NCBI GenBank assembly: GCA_012934845.2
Contig: WNNJ02002192.1
Span: 1-64,000 of the forward strand
DNA: 64,000 nt
Direction of reading: 5' to 3'
Source of the DNA: Pomphorhynchus laevis
Taxonomy: Eukaryota > Acanthocephala > Palaeacanthocephala > Echinorhynchida > Pomphorhynchidae
Shown here: positions 15,501 through 25,060 of the stretch, in pieces
How the letters are laid out: the number at the start of each line of letters is the position of its first letter
How positions within the stretch are numbered: the stretch's first letter is position 1
Notes under the pieces: generated by a model
What the model saw: the letters and a program-made list of their open reading frames with translations, nothing else
Database searches by the model: none
Told to the model about the DNA's origin: nothing
Translations under genes and position numbers: made by a program

Positions 15501-18500
15501 TTGCAATAATTTAATGGTGTTGGTGCCAAACCAAATAAAACAGTGCTTTGTGTTGCTCTCAAGTTTTGATAGATAAATTATGACGAATGAACTTTCGTAA
15601 TTGGAAGTTGTGGCTTTAGTTTTTTATGTATGGAGATGTACAATTTTCTTTGAACTTAATATATTAATATCATTGCGGTTTACTATTTTGCTTGTAAGAC
15701 GACTATTTCTTTTCGTTTTGTTGGATTTGTTAAATAGAAGTGAATAGAATCGATAGTGGATAATGATTTTAATTTTTTACTCAATTACTTATTAAACAAC
15801 ACATTTGCTTTTCTCTCTATTATTTATATTTTTCTAGAAAATTTCAATGTTAAAAGCAAGACAAAAACAAAATCAGCAATCAAAAATGCTCGCTCAATTA
15901 CGTCTAAAGGTTTACTCATATTAAAAAAATGTAAATAGTAACACATTCTGACTTTATTCATCAATAGGGCGAGCTCTTCTCATTGCGCAATGGGGAATTT
16001 ATTTTCGGTCAATTACTTATTCTAGATTGCAATGTGCTGTTGTACAACTTATTCTTACTGGAGAAAATATTCAGCTCCCAGGAATACATCCTGATGATTC
16101 CCAATTTTGGTATTTATATTTTGATTTTTATTCGGCAGGCAAATGCGATTATCAAAAATTGTGCAAATTTTTATTGAATAATAAAAATTGTAGATATTAG
16201 TTGATGTGTAAATCAGACCAAGTAACATAGTCTACGTATTTTATACCATATATAAATTAAAAATAATGATAAATAACATAAATAATTATAAACAATAAAT
16301 AATTATATAAGATTGTATATAATTTATATTTATATGAAGTTTAAATTTAAAATAACATTTGATTGTTATTAATTTACTAATAATAACATGATGTAATAGA
16401 ATAAGAAATAGAAGTCATTAGAAGGAACCGATATGCTATTAGGTTTTGGCCCCTGTTCCTCGATCCAGCATAACAACGGGTCAAATACAGGCTAATGGCA
16501 TATTTACTCTAATGAAATTCGAATATAAAGTGTGTTTTATTCTAGTACAAAGTATATTCTAGTACATGTTATATTATAATATAATTGTCAATATCATTAC
16601 ATATTACGGCAATTCTTTAAATTTCATTATTTAATGTCTTATATTTATTTATAATTTTTCTAATGCATCTCTTATATCTACTAAATCTAGATTTGTATAA
16701 AGCGTACTAAAATCGTATGTACTTATATTTTGAAAATTTATTCCTTTTGTCTGTTCTAAAAATTCTTTTATGGAAATTTTATGTGCTTTGTAATTCATTA
16801 TTTAATTATTATTTGTCGTTCATATTATTAAGAAAATTCATGCAATCAAAATAAATTATTCATTATCTACACTCGATAAATCGATTTCACGCTTTTAAGT
16901 GGCGTATGTTATTTGGAAGTAAATACTTACTTTTAAAATTTTTACAGTAATAATTTCATTCCATTTATTCATTTCAATGAGTTTGATTAATTTTTGTAAA
17001 TGTATGCTTTTCTTATTTATAAAACATCTTTTTTAATTCATTACAAAATTCTGTACCATTTTTATAATATCAGAATCACAGCGATATTATGTTTCATACG
17101 AATATATTCTTAATAGCGTTGTGGATATAGCGTTCCGAATAGTTTTTTACATGTTTTTTACAAGCAATACAAATTCAATTTATTGTACTTTTTGGCTGTA
17201 GCTTCTTAATTTCGATTAAATTTATTCATTTTCGAGCCCAAAATCTACTTAATGATTCACAAAAAACATTTATGCTTTTTATTATTAAAGCGGTGATTGT
17301 GGGAGAACATTATAGACATGAGAAGTATTTTTATTCAATAAAAATACTTCTCATGTCTATAATGTTCTCCCACAATCACCGCTTTTTATTATATATAAAA
17401 AACTATTGAAATGATGATAGTTATTTTTTCCTACAAGCTGCTTCAATCCTATCTTTAAGTCAAAAGCAGTGCATTACATTTCAGTATTGCTGGACCTCAT
17501 CAGCTACTGATCCAATACCTAGTTTCACGTTTCGGTCCTTTTATATAATAAAACGCATAAATGTTTGTTGTGAATCATTAAGTTAATTTTATGCTCGTAA
17601 ATAAATTGTTTGCTTATAATATATAATATATATTGTCATATTAATTTGCTAAATAAGTTAGTATTTATATTGCTTTTTAAATGGTTGATGTCGTAATTGC
17701 ATCTTATTGTAATTTAATCAGCTATCTAGTAAAATATGTCAATTATTTTTGCATAAGTGTGAGGATGTTTTGAACGAACGGGAATCGCCTATATTTTGTT
17801 TTGTAAATAATAATAATATATTACTTCAGTAATAGTATTTTGTTTGTTCGCTATTGTTTAGTGAATAAGGCGCATATAGTGATATTTATGATACTTTAAA
17901 TTCTGTATGGAGTATTCGTCACTCTAACATTAGTATGCCCATCTATTATTAAAAATGCGAAAACCATATTACATTGTCATAAAGCTCTTTTTTATTATAT
18001 AGCATCGGTTATATGGCTTCAGTTAATTAATAACTGGTTAAAATTTTCACTCAATTTATAAATTTATTGAATTTATTTATTCGTGCGGACTGTATTTATT
18101 TAACGAGTGTCACCTTACAGTAAATGTTAATTAATGTAATAATGTTCAATTGCAATGATATCATGAGTTTATTAACTTGTGCGAGATGTTTTCTTATCAG
18201 TTGTATTCTGTCTTTAGTCATATGTGAGTTGGACAATCTTAAACAAAATAATGCAAACGCTAGACGTGCAAATCGATGGTTACAATATCAGATAAAACAT
18301 GATCCTTTGTAAGTAGAATTCACAATCAATATTAACTAAAGTTAATAACTAAAGTTCATAATTAAAGTTATGAACTTCTCTCTATAATTCATAATTATTG
18401 CTAACTTCATAACTGAGCGTAATACTTAAAAAGGTAGTTTCACTTTATGTAAAGTTTGCTGTGCATATAACAACAATTGTATTTGTACACTAAACAGCAA

Positions 18501-21500
18501 ATTGCGATGTTGACAAGAACATTTGATCGATCAATAATGGCTAATTGCGTAACTCTTCTTGAATGCTTGGAATCATTAAAGGTCTAATTTTCTTTATATT
18601 CTCATGTTGCTTTGTGGATGATAAGTATTTGCATACTAAAGATGTTTTAAGTGATCGCACTTATCAATTTATCAGAAACTCATCTACATCTTTATCTTTA
18701 TATATATTTGTTGCATCTTAATTGTGTCATTCTATTATAATTACCGTGCCTAAAATGAAAAATATTACATCTCAAAACAGACTAATTTTTCTTTACCATT
18801 TTATACACATATCATTTTGAGAAAATAGGATAGTATCTAGTGAGGGGTATGTCATTGCAGATAGCGATTATAGATTTCAGCGTTAAAGCACATACTGTGA
18901 ACTTTATCTTTTTTGAAGCATGCCGTTTCATTGATAATTGCCTTTTATTTGGGTTTTGTCAAAGCCTAAATTAACCATTTTATTTCACCACCCTATTTAG
19001 ATCCATAGTTATTTTTTTAATCTTAAATTGTACCCGCTCTATATTTATTTATCTATGGAAACTGACGTTTTTAATTTGTATTTAACTACTTTAGTCGTTG
19101 ATCAGATCATCACTGTCCAATAATGTTATTTTCACAAATTTTCAAAATGCAATGAAATGCGTAATTCGACATTTTTTATTATTACTTTGGCTACTTAATC
19201 AGAAATTTACACTCTGACTTATTTTATACATTAGTACTGTTTTATTATTATGCAGCTCATTTAATTACCCGTAGCATTGATAATCGTAACTTTGATATAA
19301 TAGCAACCATGATTTGTGAGAAAGTATCCATCGATAACCTACGCGGTGCCCCGTTCCCTGACTGAACATTCGTGTTGGTTGATTTATTCTTAAAATGTAT
19401 GCTGGTTCAATATGACCAATAAACAATACGTTACAGTTTTCACATTAAGCGATGTTTGATTATATTACAGTAGTATACGAAACTATCAAAAGCATCTTGT
19501 TAGCTTCAACAAATCATAATTTAAATATTGATATTTTGCTTGATTAAAATGCTGACTGTTTGATAATTATGTGATCGCTCTGTTGTTGTAATTAGTTTCT
19601 AATTCATTCACTATTTTCACAATAAACATGCTCTACGATTAGATTCTGTCTACCTCTATTTTGAATGTTTTTATTTTTATTTTTATGCTTATGATGCTAT
19701 TTTTGTATAACAGGAGGATTATAGTGCAAATGTCGGATGAAAATGGAACGCATGTTGAATTTTACTCCGGTACGGTTGAGGAATGGTAAGCGCTCATTAG
19801 CTTTACCGTTTAGTTTTTTAAAATTTGTTCTTGCTTTCAGGAGTTTGGCCCAACTTTTAAACTGCTATAAGAGCTTTGTTGATATGGATACATCCGATGG
19901 AATAAAGGTTTGTTTCGCGTTTTCGTTTATGAATTGATTATTTATTTTTGCATTTTTAATTATATATATAATTAATTAAAAATTTTATAATTAAAACTTT
20001 TTATTCTTACAGAATTCCATGCAATTTTATTTCCGTGTAATAATTGTTTTGGAAAATCGATTCGATTTAATAACACTTTTTTATTAATGATATTTTAAAG
20101 ACGTAATCTTTATGATATGATTTAATGTAAGTTATATAAGTTTTTTTATTTTAACTTGATATAAGTTATATATCATATCTTATACAATTATTTATAATTA
20201 TTTAATATTTAATTATTAAATTTTGATTTATTGATTTAGCATTATTATCTTTTATTTTATAATTTTAATAAATACGTAAATTCAGTTAGCTGAATTGATG
20301 ATTAGTTCGTTTAATTACATGCATGATCGATTCGTCGTTCAATTTTTAGGTTTTTGTTATTGTATAAAAATCGTTATTATAATAAAGCGCATCAATATTT
20401 CGTAACGGTATTTTTTATTTGAAACCCTGAATTTATAAAACCTTTGACGCGACTTTTAAAACTATTCTTGTTACGTATATTCGATACAACTACTTTGAAG
20501 AAAGTGCGTTTGGAATAATTAAACTCAAATGTGTAACCTTTATCGATTATATTTAGTCTATTTAGTATATTATTTGTGATAGTAATTGCTCGTGTGTATA
20601 TTTAAACGGCAGTATCTACACCTATTCGATACGTTACAAAATTAATTACCAAAGACTTCAAAAAAAGCGTTTTTATTTTTTATGTGAACATATTTCTATT
20701 TATGTACACATGCATCAGTGGTTCTCAACCTGTGGTATAGCGAGAAAGCGCAGTCATCCGTATTTACATTTAAAATTTCTTCGCGTGACACTGATGGCGT
20801 ATCGAAACATGCACGTGCTCTTTATTTATTTAATCATTTTAATTTTTACACATTTCAGTTCAATTATATTGCCGTGTAATAATTGTTTCAATGTAATAAA
20901 ACTGATTTTTTAAAACAGTTCTAGTTTGAATAAAATTGATTAAAAAATAGTTAGTTTGTCTCTGTGCGTTTATATACAACTACACCTTTTTGAGTTGGAA
21001 ATTTATCCTGGATATTCAATCAACTAGTACCTTATAGTCATTTTATTATTTATCCACATTACCTGCTGACACTTGGGTTCCATTGAAGATTCAAACCAGT
21101 TCTCATTTTTTATATAGATTAATCCCGCTTATGCTGATGAATCTTTAACTTAATTTAAACATTTGTATGGAACGAATTCAATCAAATATCGATTATATTC
21201 GTTCATCAAAATGAACGAATATCATTTGGTTGTGTACCTCAATATAACTAAAATTTATTCTCTATTCGCTTTCAAATCTCACTCTTTATGAAAATATAAT
21301 GAATTTCGATGTGTTATTTTTAAATACATCACAATTTTTAATGCTTTAAAGATGCATGCTTTATTTAATAAAAACAAATTATTCAATATTTTTTGTAACA
21401 ATTAAACAATATATATATCATATTTTGTACTAGCCATGCTTCAAACCAAGTTTTACACGTTTATCCTGCATTGAGCTTAATGGAGAAGTGACCATTCTAT

Positions 21501-23127
21501 TATCACCAGCCATCGCTACCAAATATAACTGTCACAAATATTCAAAACGATCGATGTTTAGTAAATTAAATAGACATTTGGATAAAGAAGAGATGAAACT
21601 AAAAGCTGAAATGGTGAAAAAGTTTCTTAAGTGTGAAAAGCTTCCTGCAGGTATTTAATTTGATTTTCATTTTAGTAGTAATCTCGCATCAACAAATATT
21701 ATCATTTATTTTTTATTTTTACCAAATATTGTGTGATATTTCGTTTTTTAAAGTAAATAAGCAGTTTAGAACTGTAAACACGAGTTATGTAGTGACACTA
21801 TCAAAAGTTTATTTTACTCTTATCTCCCCATTCATATTTTGGAGGGGGTTCTTTATAAACTAATTTATCGTTAGTGAGAGAAAGCTCAATATGATCATTT
21901 ATCGGGAGTAGGACAAAATATAAAAAATGTCCTTTTAGATAATATTATTATCTAAAAAGACATACGATGTCCTTTTAGATAATATTGCTAGATTTTGCTT
22001 TTATGGTACAGCTCCGTGCTTGTTTGTTTTAACAATATTTTATTATAATAATTCTCCAAAAAACTTCATTTAAGCCCCCTATGACTTATTTTTAATGACA
22101 AAATTTCATTTGATGTCATTGAAAAAATGCTTACCGTTCTCTTATGTTTTACGATTCTGTTTATCTCATGTAACCAAGTTAGAGTATGAAATCAGCAAAC
22201 AATTCCATATTGGCTATTGAGTTAATAAGAACATCAATTTTACAAATTAGAACGTACCATTCTCAAACACAAGCTGAAATATAACTGTATGCCGACACCT
22301 AACAGATATGAATTGATGACATTTGCTGTAATTGAATTATTAAGTCATCTCCAGTAATTGAATTATTAAACTGTTGATAAAAAATATTAAAAATATCAAA
22401 TATACCAGTAAATCATTATAAAATAAAATTACATCTTTAATTATTAGTGTTGTTTTGTCTAATGTACTAAACACATTAAATTGCGAGATAAAAAAGGATT
22501 AATATTTTATATTTTAGTAAATTTCAAAATATAATCTCTATTCTAAAGAGGTATTGACGGTATTGGATGAAATTTAAAATAAACAAAATAAATTTCTTGT
22601 GTTTTTAAAATTGGATCTTTTGATATATTTTTATAGTAAAATTCGGAATGACATAATTCGGTTTACTAATTTTATTGTTATCTAATTTACATTATCAAAG
22701 TAAAACCCTATATTTATCATATGCAAACATGAATAAAAATGGTTTTTATTTAAAAAATAAAATGATTTTGTTATATTATACATTATAAATTTTAGTTTAG
22801 ATCATTACAATTTAAATAATTAGATTTAATTAATTTAGTTAGTTTAAACAATTAGACGAGTCTTATTATTGATACTTGAGTAAAATTGCCATTTTATTCT
22901 AAATGAAGTTTATTAATAAAATTGCGTTAATATGACACTTATAAGACTGAACATTTTTTTTCAAATATTAAATTATATTTGAATCAAATAATTAAAATTT
23001 TTAATTAATATAAAAATTAATTGTTTATTTTCATTATTAAGTGATCAGCATTGATATTTTATTCTTCACAGGTTTAAGATTATGCACATGTGATATAATT
23101 CTGAACGAACTGGAGGCAACAACGTAA
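529..23127 (+). CDS. SMG5: SMG5-like nonsense-mediated decay factor, 28-exon gene
   Basis: In other animals SMG5 binds phosphorylated UPF1 with SMG7 and promotes its dephosphorylation in nonsense-mediated decay. Exons read: 529-548 (tentative), 607-714, 767-890, 2537-2717, 4259-4336, 4915-5004, 5692-5770, 5826-6017, 6194-6302, 7418-7548, 7628-7845, 8521-8646, 9941-9975, 10026-10077, 10955-11101, 12366-12482, 12551-12599, 12659-12779, 13341-13416, 13470-13648, 14682-14849, 15838-15909, 15968-16109, 18218-18308, 19714-19785, 19841-19907, 21434-21650, 23072-23127. Every junction is GT-AG and every phase agrees, giving 1038 residues plus TAA, close to human SMG5 (about 1016). Family blocks seen in order include GRKAEEYLRHKV, HRSLINMGDIAKYQNEL, NQLGTL and EAFNGAYDNLK, then a PIN domain. 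Least sure are exon 1 and the 6302/7418 junction. All coding exons look intact. A distant SMG5/SMG7 relative is the only alternative I see. Confidence 0.88.
607..6302 (+). CDS. SMG5: SMG5 exons 2-9: 14-3-3-like domain
   Basis: These eight exons code for about residues 7-327, the tetratricopeptide-like 14-3-3 fold that in SMG5/6/7 binds phospho-UPF1 and, in SMG5, pairs with SMG7. Clear matches to the animal protein are KLKSICESL, GRKAEEYLRHKVF, GFYHHLI, HRSLINMGD, AKYQNEL, SLNQLGTLFSKSNYGFDS and MCPEAFNGAYDNLK. Introns at 715-766 and 5771-5825 are only 52 and 55 bases. Those at 891-2536 and 2718-4258 exceed 1.5 kb. The end of exon 9 is the weakest call: GT donors at 6294 and 6303 both keep phase 0. 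Confidence 0.85.
891..2536 (+). other. SMG5 intron 3, no recognised element
   Basis: The intron runs from the GTAAGT donor at 891 to the acceptor AG at 2535-2536. It is AT-rich and multi-stop in all frames. I recognise no gene or repeat in it. Confidence 0.6.
2718..4258 (+). other. SMG5 intron 4 with an (AT)n tract
   Basis: Apart from the dinucleotide tract near 3449-3525, I see only AT-rich non-coding sequence in this intron. Confidence 0.6.
3449..3525. repeat. (AT)n microsatellite
   Basis: About 77 bases of uninterrupted AT dinucleotide, inside SMG5 intron 4. Two more such tracts flank the LTR element near 26.3 and 28.6 kb. Confidence 0.97.
7418..14849 (+). CDS. SMG5: SMG5 exons 10-21: helical extension and acidic linker
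   Basis: Exons 10-12 code for helical segments. EEIFKILITCMLL aligns with the human block LLIFQMVIICLMC, and VAFSFTISLVVDLM with IAFTLALFSHLVN. Exons 13-17 code for a Ser/Asp/Asn-rich linker (NSSESDRSSVSS, SNSEGDSDEQD), as in other SMG5 proteins. Exon 13 is only 35 bases long. Exons 18-21 return to conserved ground: SFWSKMSFMLNLLP fits the human SLWNRLSVLLNLLP, and ILRIIAVRRFGYLMA fits VVRICCIRSFGHFIA. Exon 21 (14682-14849) runs through simple Asn-rich sequence before its GAG|GTAATT donor. Confidence 0.82.
8647..12365 (+). repeat. SMG5 introns between exons 12 and 16, with small tandem repeats
   Basis: Between the short exons at 9941, 10026 and 10955 the introns are AT-rich and hold no gene I can recognise. 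One intron has a tandem duplication of about 43 bases (9063-9105 and 9116-9156, few differences). Near 9250-9365 there are repeated ACACTATTATAT strings. Confidence 0.6.
12988..13090 (+). repeat. interspersed short repeat with core TGCGCTCTTTAGT
   Basis: The core TGCGCTCTTTAGT or its 3' part occurs four times here (12988, 13016, 13030, 13052). The last copy continues with TTGTAATAATATTGAATAAG. That longer form recurs almost exactly at 14319-14357 in the next long intron. Both lie in SMG5 introns. Confidence 0.85.
13923..14020. repeat. short palindromic repeat pair in SMG5 intron
   Basis: The string CGTGATTATATGTAATAATC appears at 13931-13950 and 13984-14003. Each copy is itself close to a palindrome, and TCACGGCCGTGA sits at the left edge. 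This could be a tiny foldback or MITE remnant. I do not recognise a family. Confidence 0.6.
14319..14357 (+). repeat. second copy of the TGCGCTCTTTAGT repeat
   Basis: This matches 13052-13090 over its whole length, through TTGAATAAGACTGAT. The two lie about 1.27 kb apart on the same strand. Confidence 0.85.
15838..23127 (+). CDS. SMG5: SMG5 exons 22-28: basic helix and PIN domain
   Basis: Exon 22 gives a Gln/Lys helix (RQKQNQQSKMLAQLRLK) matching the human segment RNRLMRDMAQLRLQ just before the PIN domain. Exons 23-28 give a PIN domain of about 210 residues with LLILDCNVLL, ILMIPNFVICELDNLK, NANARRANRWL, EEWSLAQLLNCYKSF and GEVTILL. The first PIN aspartate (LILD) is present. The later acidic positions that make SMG6 a nuclease are not apparent, for example TILLSPA where SMG6 has an Asp-rich loop. 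This fits SMG5, whose PIN is known to be inactive. The last exon is short and ends in NELEATT and TAA at 23125-23127. The exon at 21434 diverges from human SMG5 in its second half. Confidence 0.82.
16195..16840 (-). mobile_element. Penelope-like element fragment (copy D), minus strand
   Basis: Read on the minus strand, 16840-16690 gives a reverse-transcriptase block, ISTYDFSTLYTNLDLVDI, the motif A region typical of PLEs. The DNA then passes at once into sequence like the RT C-terminal part of the copy at 61425-61905, so the middle of the RT is missing. The conserved fold follows at 16520-16415. An AT-rich tail then ends near 16200 with a string like ACGTAGACT. The fragment lies in SMG5 intron 23, opposite to the gene. 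It is an old, decayed copy. Confidence 0.78.
16415..16520 (-). ncRNA. conserved structured RNA motif of PLE copy D
   Basis: Read on the minus strand this aligns with 29336-29435 and 61940-62040 along its whole length. The outer stem is ATTAG/CTAAT, where copy A has ATCAG/CTGAT. The inner stem is ATGCT/AGCAT, where copy A has ATGTT/AACAT. Both differences keep base pairing. GACCC faces GGATC with one mismatch. The function is unknown. A role in element RNA processing or RT recognition is inference. Confidence 0.6.
17287..17385. repeat. perfect 49-base inverted repeat with 1-base spacer
   Basis: Arm 17287-17335 is the exact reverse complement of arm 17337-17385, with a single C between them. 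RNA from this intron would form an uninterrupted 49-pair hairpin. No difference between the arms means a recent event or arm correction. Confidence 0.97.
17492..17538 (-). ncRNA. hammerhead-like ribozyme core, permuted order (candidate)
   Basis: On the minus strand GGACCGAAAC (17538-17529) is followed about 26 bases later by CTGATGAGGTCC (17503-17492). These are the two conserved hammerhead strands, GAAA and CTGATGA, each next to one half of a 5-base stem II (GGACC/GGTCC). The order fits a hammerhead open at stem II. Stems I and III look weak, so the copy may be inactive. Hammerheads are known from PLEs and retrozymes. The match is by eye. Confidence 0.4.
20120..20310 (+). mobile_element. PLE terminal segment (copy E)
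   Basis: This AT-rich stretch aligns with 62110-62310. Both have TTTTAACTTGATATAAGTTA, TTATTAAATTTTGATTTATT and an end like TTCAGTTAGCTGA. Only the terminal part is present, with no RT and no conserved fold upstream. It lies in SMG5 intron 26. Confidence 0.65.
20712..20731 (+). mobile_element. hAT-type terminal inverted repeat motif
   Basis: CAGTGGTTCTCAACCT followed by GTGG is the common end sequence of hAT transposons and their MITEs. I did not find the matching opposite end nearby, so this is an isolated or decayed end in SMG5 intron 26. Confidence 0.5.
21927..21988. repeat. short direct and inverted repeat in the last SMG5 intron
   Basis: ATGTCCTTTTAGATAATATT occurs at 21927-21946 and 21969-21988. 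The first copy also faces a near-complement (TTATTATCTAAAAAGAC), so the stretch can fold. The rest of the intron (21651-23071) is AT-rich with no gene seen. Confidence 0.6.
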
Positions 23128-23382
23128 AACCACGGCAATAAGGATGACTACGGCTGGAACATCTCGAGTATGAAGACTGAATCGAGTTTGAAAGCAGTAC
23201 GATTTAAGGCTACAATATAATATCTTTCACATATATAAAACTCATATTTGCCTTCACAAAACGAACAAAAACGACGATTTTACAATCCAGATGTTTAACA
23301 TATTTTGGTTGCGGCAACCACGTATCTAGTAAAGATTGTACGATTGAAATGGACTGCTGCTTATCAAATGCTAACTGCTACT

Positions 23383-23478
23383 AATTTTGGTTTTTGGTTT
23401 TCATATCTCTGTGTCATATATCATACAGTCTCTATATAGGAAAGGATCGCATAACTGCTTAATGTTATAACTGCATAA
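23383..23478 (+). repeat. 96-base direct repeat, copy 1
   Basis: This matches 24015-24110 with only two differences that I see. It starts AATTTTGGTTTTTGG and ends ATAACTGCATAA. It does not resemble the PLE or LINE families in the window. Confidence 0.93.
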
Positions 23479-24014
23479 TCTTGAAATTGTGCCTGATCAG
23501 ACATTATACAAATAGAGAGAGCATCCTGCTTAGATTACCTATTGAACTATGGTTCCTTCTCTCTGGATATTTTTAGGTAATCTCTTTGTTGTCTGTCATA
23601 TTTAAAGAATATAACTCTTTGTGTCTATTTGATCACCTATAAAAATCTCGCTTTTATGTATTAAATTCAGTTATTATAATTAATGAAAACAAAAGAATTC
23701 CGAAATGTTAAACTCACGTGTAGGAACAATTTGTGTACGGTTTCAAAAGTGAAACATATTTCTCAGCACACAAATAAAACCTATAAAATTATTATCTACT
23801 ATTACAATTGTGTTCATCATTAATGATGATTCGGCATAACTTTCAAATACGTCACTTGTACTGTAAACGTTTTAAATGTAGGTTTTTATAAACAATTAAA
23901 ATGGTTATTTAACATTAAAGAATTGCGTAGGTCCCGACAAAGTTATTCGGTATTTATGAAAATGATATAAAATTTGATTTTGCCTTTAAACATTCTTTTT
24001 TTTTAATTTGTAAG

Positions 24015-24110
24015 AATTTTGGTTTTTGGTTTTCATATCTCTGTGTCATATACCATACAGTCTCTATATAGGAAAGGATCGCATAACTGCTCAATGTTAT
24101 AACTGCATAA
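24015..24110 (+). repeat. 96-base direct repeat, copy 2
   Basis: Same orientation as copy 1, 632 bases downstream. It is followed at about 24131-24160 by a hairpin whose arms are CGAATGTTTGT and ACAAACATTCG. The two may be young copies of a short mobile repeat or a segmental duplication. Confidence 0.93.
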
Positions 24111-24397
24111 CCGAATGATAACTGCATAATCGAATGTTTGTTCTTACAAACAAACATTCGAATTACAATGGTTAGTTAATACTTTAGATTATCGCCCCAT
24201 CTTTGAAGCAAAGCAGAAAATATTTTAAAATTAATTTGGTTATTTGTATTTTGTAATGCAAATATATAAATTTAGAAATTGATGAAATTCTGAAGGGCTG
24301 AAGGTTTTAACACTAGATCATTTAAATGTAATCGCATTGGGCTTAAAGACATTAATTATTTCTTTGTAAAGAAATAATTATAGGAAAAACATATCAA

Positions 24398-25060
24398 ATG
24401 TTAAAAACTAGGTTTAGGCAACACATATATAATATACAGCATAATAGTCAAACTATATTTCATAAACATATGAGATTAATAGGACATGATATTAAAAATT
24501 GTAAATTATTTATTTTAGAACATATTATCGAAGAAAACATTTCAATATTAAATCGAAAACTATTAGAAAAAGAAGATTTTTGGATTAAAACGCTTAATTC
24601 CATGTACCCATTAGGATTGAATGACGTGGTACAAGGAATTGGCAGAAGTAGTATAATACATAATAAACAACTATATTATAATAATCCGCTTAAACGCAAA
24701 CCAAGAAGTCATGGTGATAAAAGGAATAGGAAAAATAGAGTTAAAAATATTAAAAAAGATATGTATATAAATGAACAATTAGAAATGTTAAAACAACTTT
24801 TAAGTGATAATAAGCTAAAAGATCTTTATGTAAATATAAGAAGTTTTTCTAAAGATATCATATGTTCAATAAATCAAAAATTAATTAACGACTATGATAG
24901 GCTAAGTTGTATAATAGACAGTTATTGTAATACAAAATACTATAATCGTACAATAAATGTTAATAATAACAATAAAAAATATACATTAACCATAAACTTC
25001 ATTAATAAATGTATAGATAACATAAATATAGCCGGACTTTTAAATAATTCTAAAAAGTAA
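24398..25060 (+). CDS. GIY-YIG endonuclease part of a PLE
   Basis: The open stretch is 220 codons and homology begins upstream, with IIGKTYQMLKTRFRQH holding the YIG half and the conserved Arg and His. Downstream, LEKEDFWIKTLNSMYPLGLN has the conserved acidic residue and the W-I-x-x-L block, then LNDVVQGIGRSS. The C-terminal half is rich in Asn and Lys. In the family this nuclease nicks the target DNA for reverse transcription. The upstream GIY part (near 24290-24380) lies in a frame broken by stops, so the true start cannot be set. The nearest full relatives would be Naiad-type PLE proteins. Confidence 0.7.
   Translation: MLKTRFRQHIYNIQHNSQTIFHKHMRLIGHDIKNCKLFILEHIIEENISILNRKLLEKEDFWIKTLNSMYPLGLNDVVQGIGRSSIIHNKQLYYNNPLKRKPRSHGDKRNRKNRVKNIKKDMYINEQLEMLKQLLSDNKLKDLYVNIRSFSKDIICSINQKLINDYDRLSCIIDSYCNTKYYNRTINVNNNNKKYTLTINFINKCIDNINIAGLLNNSKK

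Larger units (their letters stand above)
17235..17600. mobile_element. inverted-repeat (foldback) element in SMG5 intron
   Basis: The outer arms (about 17240-17281 and 17548-17595) are inverted copies of each other with scattered differences. They share ACTTAATGATTCACAA on one side and its complement on the other. Inside lie a near-perfect palindrome (17287-17385) and a segment with hammerhead-like strings (17492-17538). There is no coding sequence. It may be a MITE, a retrozyme-like element or a PLE end. I cannot place it in a family. Confidence 0.7.
23128..24280 (+). other. SMG5 3' flank, no gene
   Basis: The SMG5 3' UTR should begin here. An AATAAA at 23773-23778 is one candidate poly(A) signal, among other AT-rich possibilities. 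The stretch also carries the 96-base direct repeat and a small hairpin at about 24131-24160. No coding sequence is recognised. Confidence 0.45.

Noticed and set aside
24398-25060. A host GIY-YIG nuclease gene
   Set aside because: Neighbouring blocks (NELRKMLLKGY, DKASNN, YWNSKFHK) are Penelope-type, so it is part of a retroelement.
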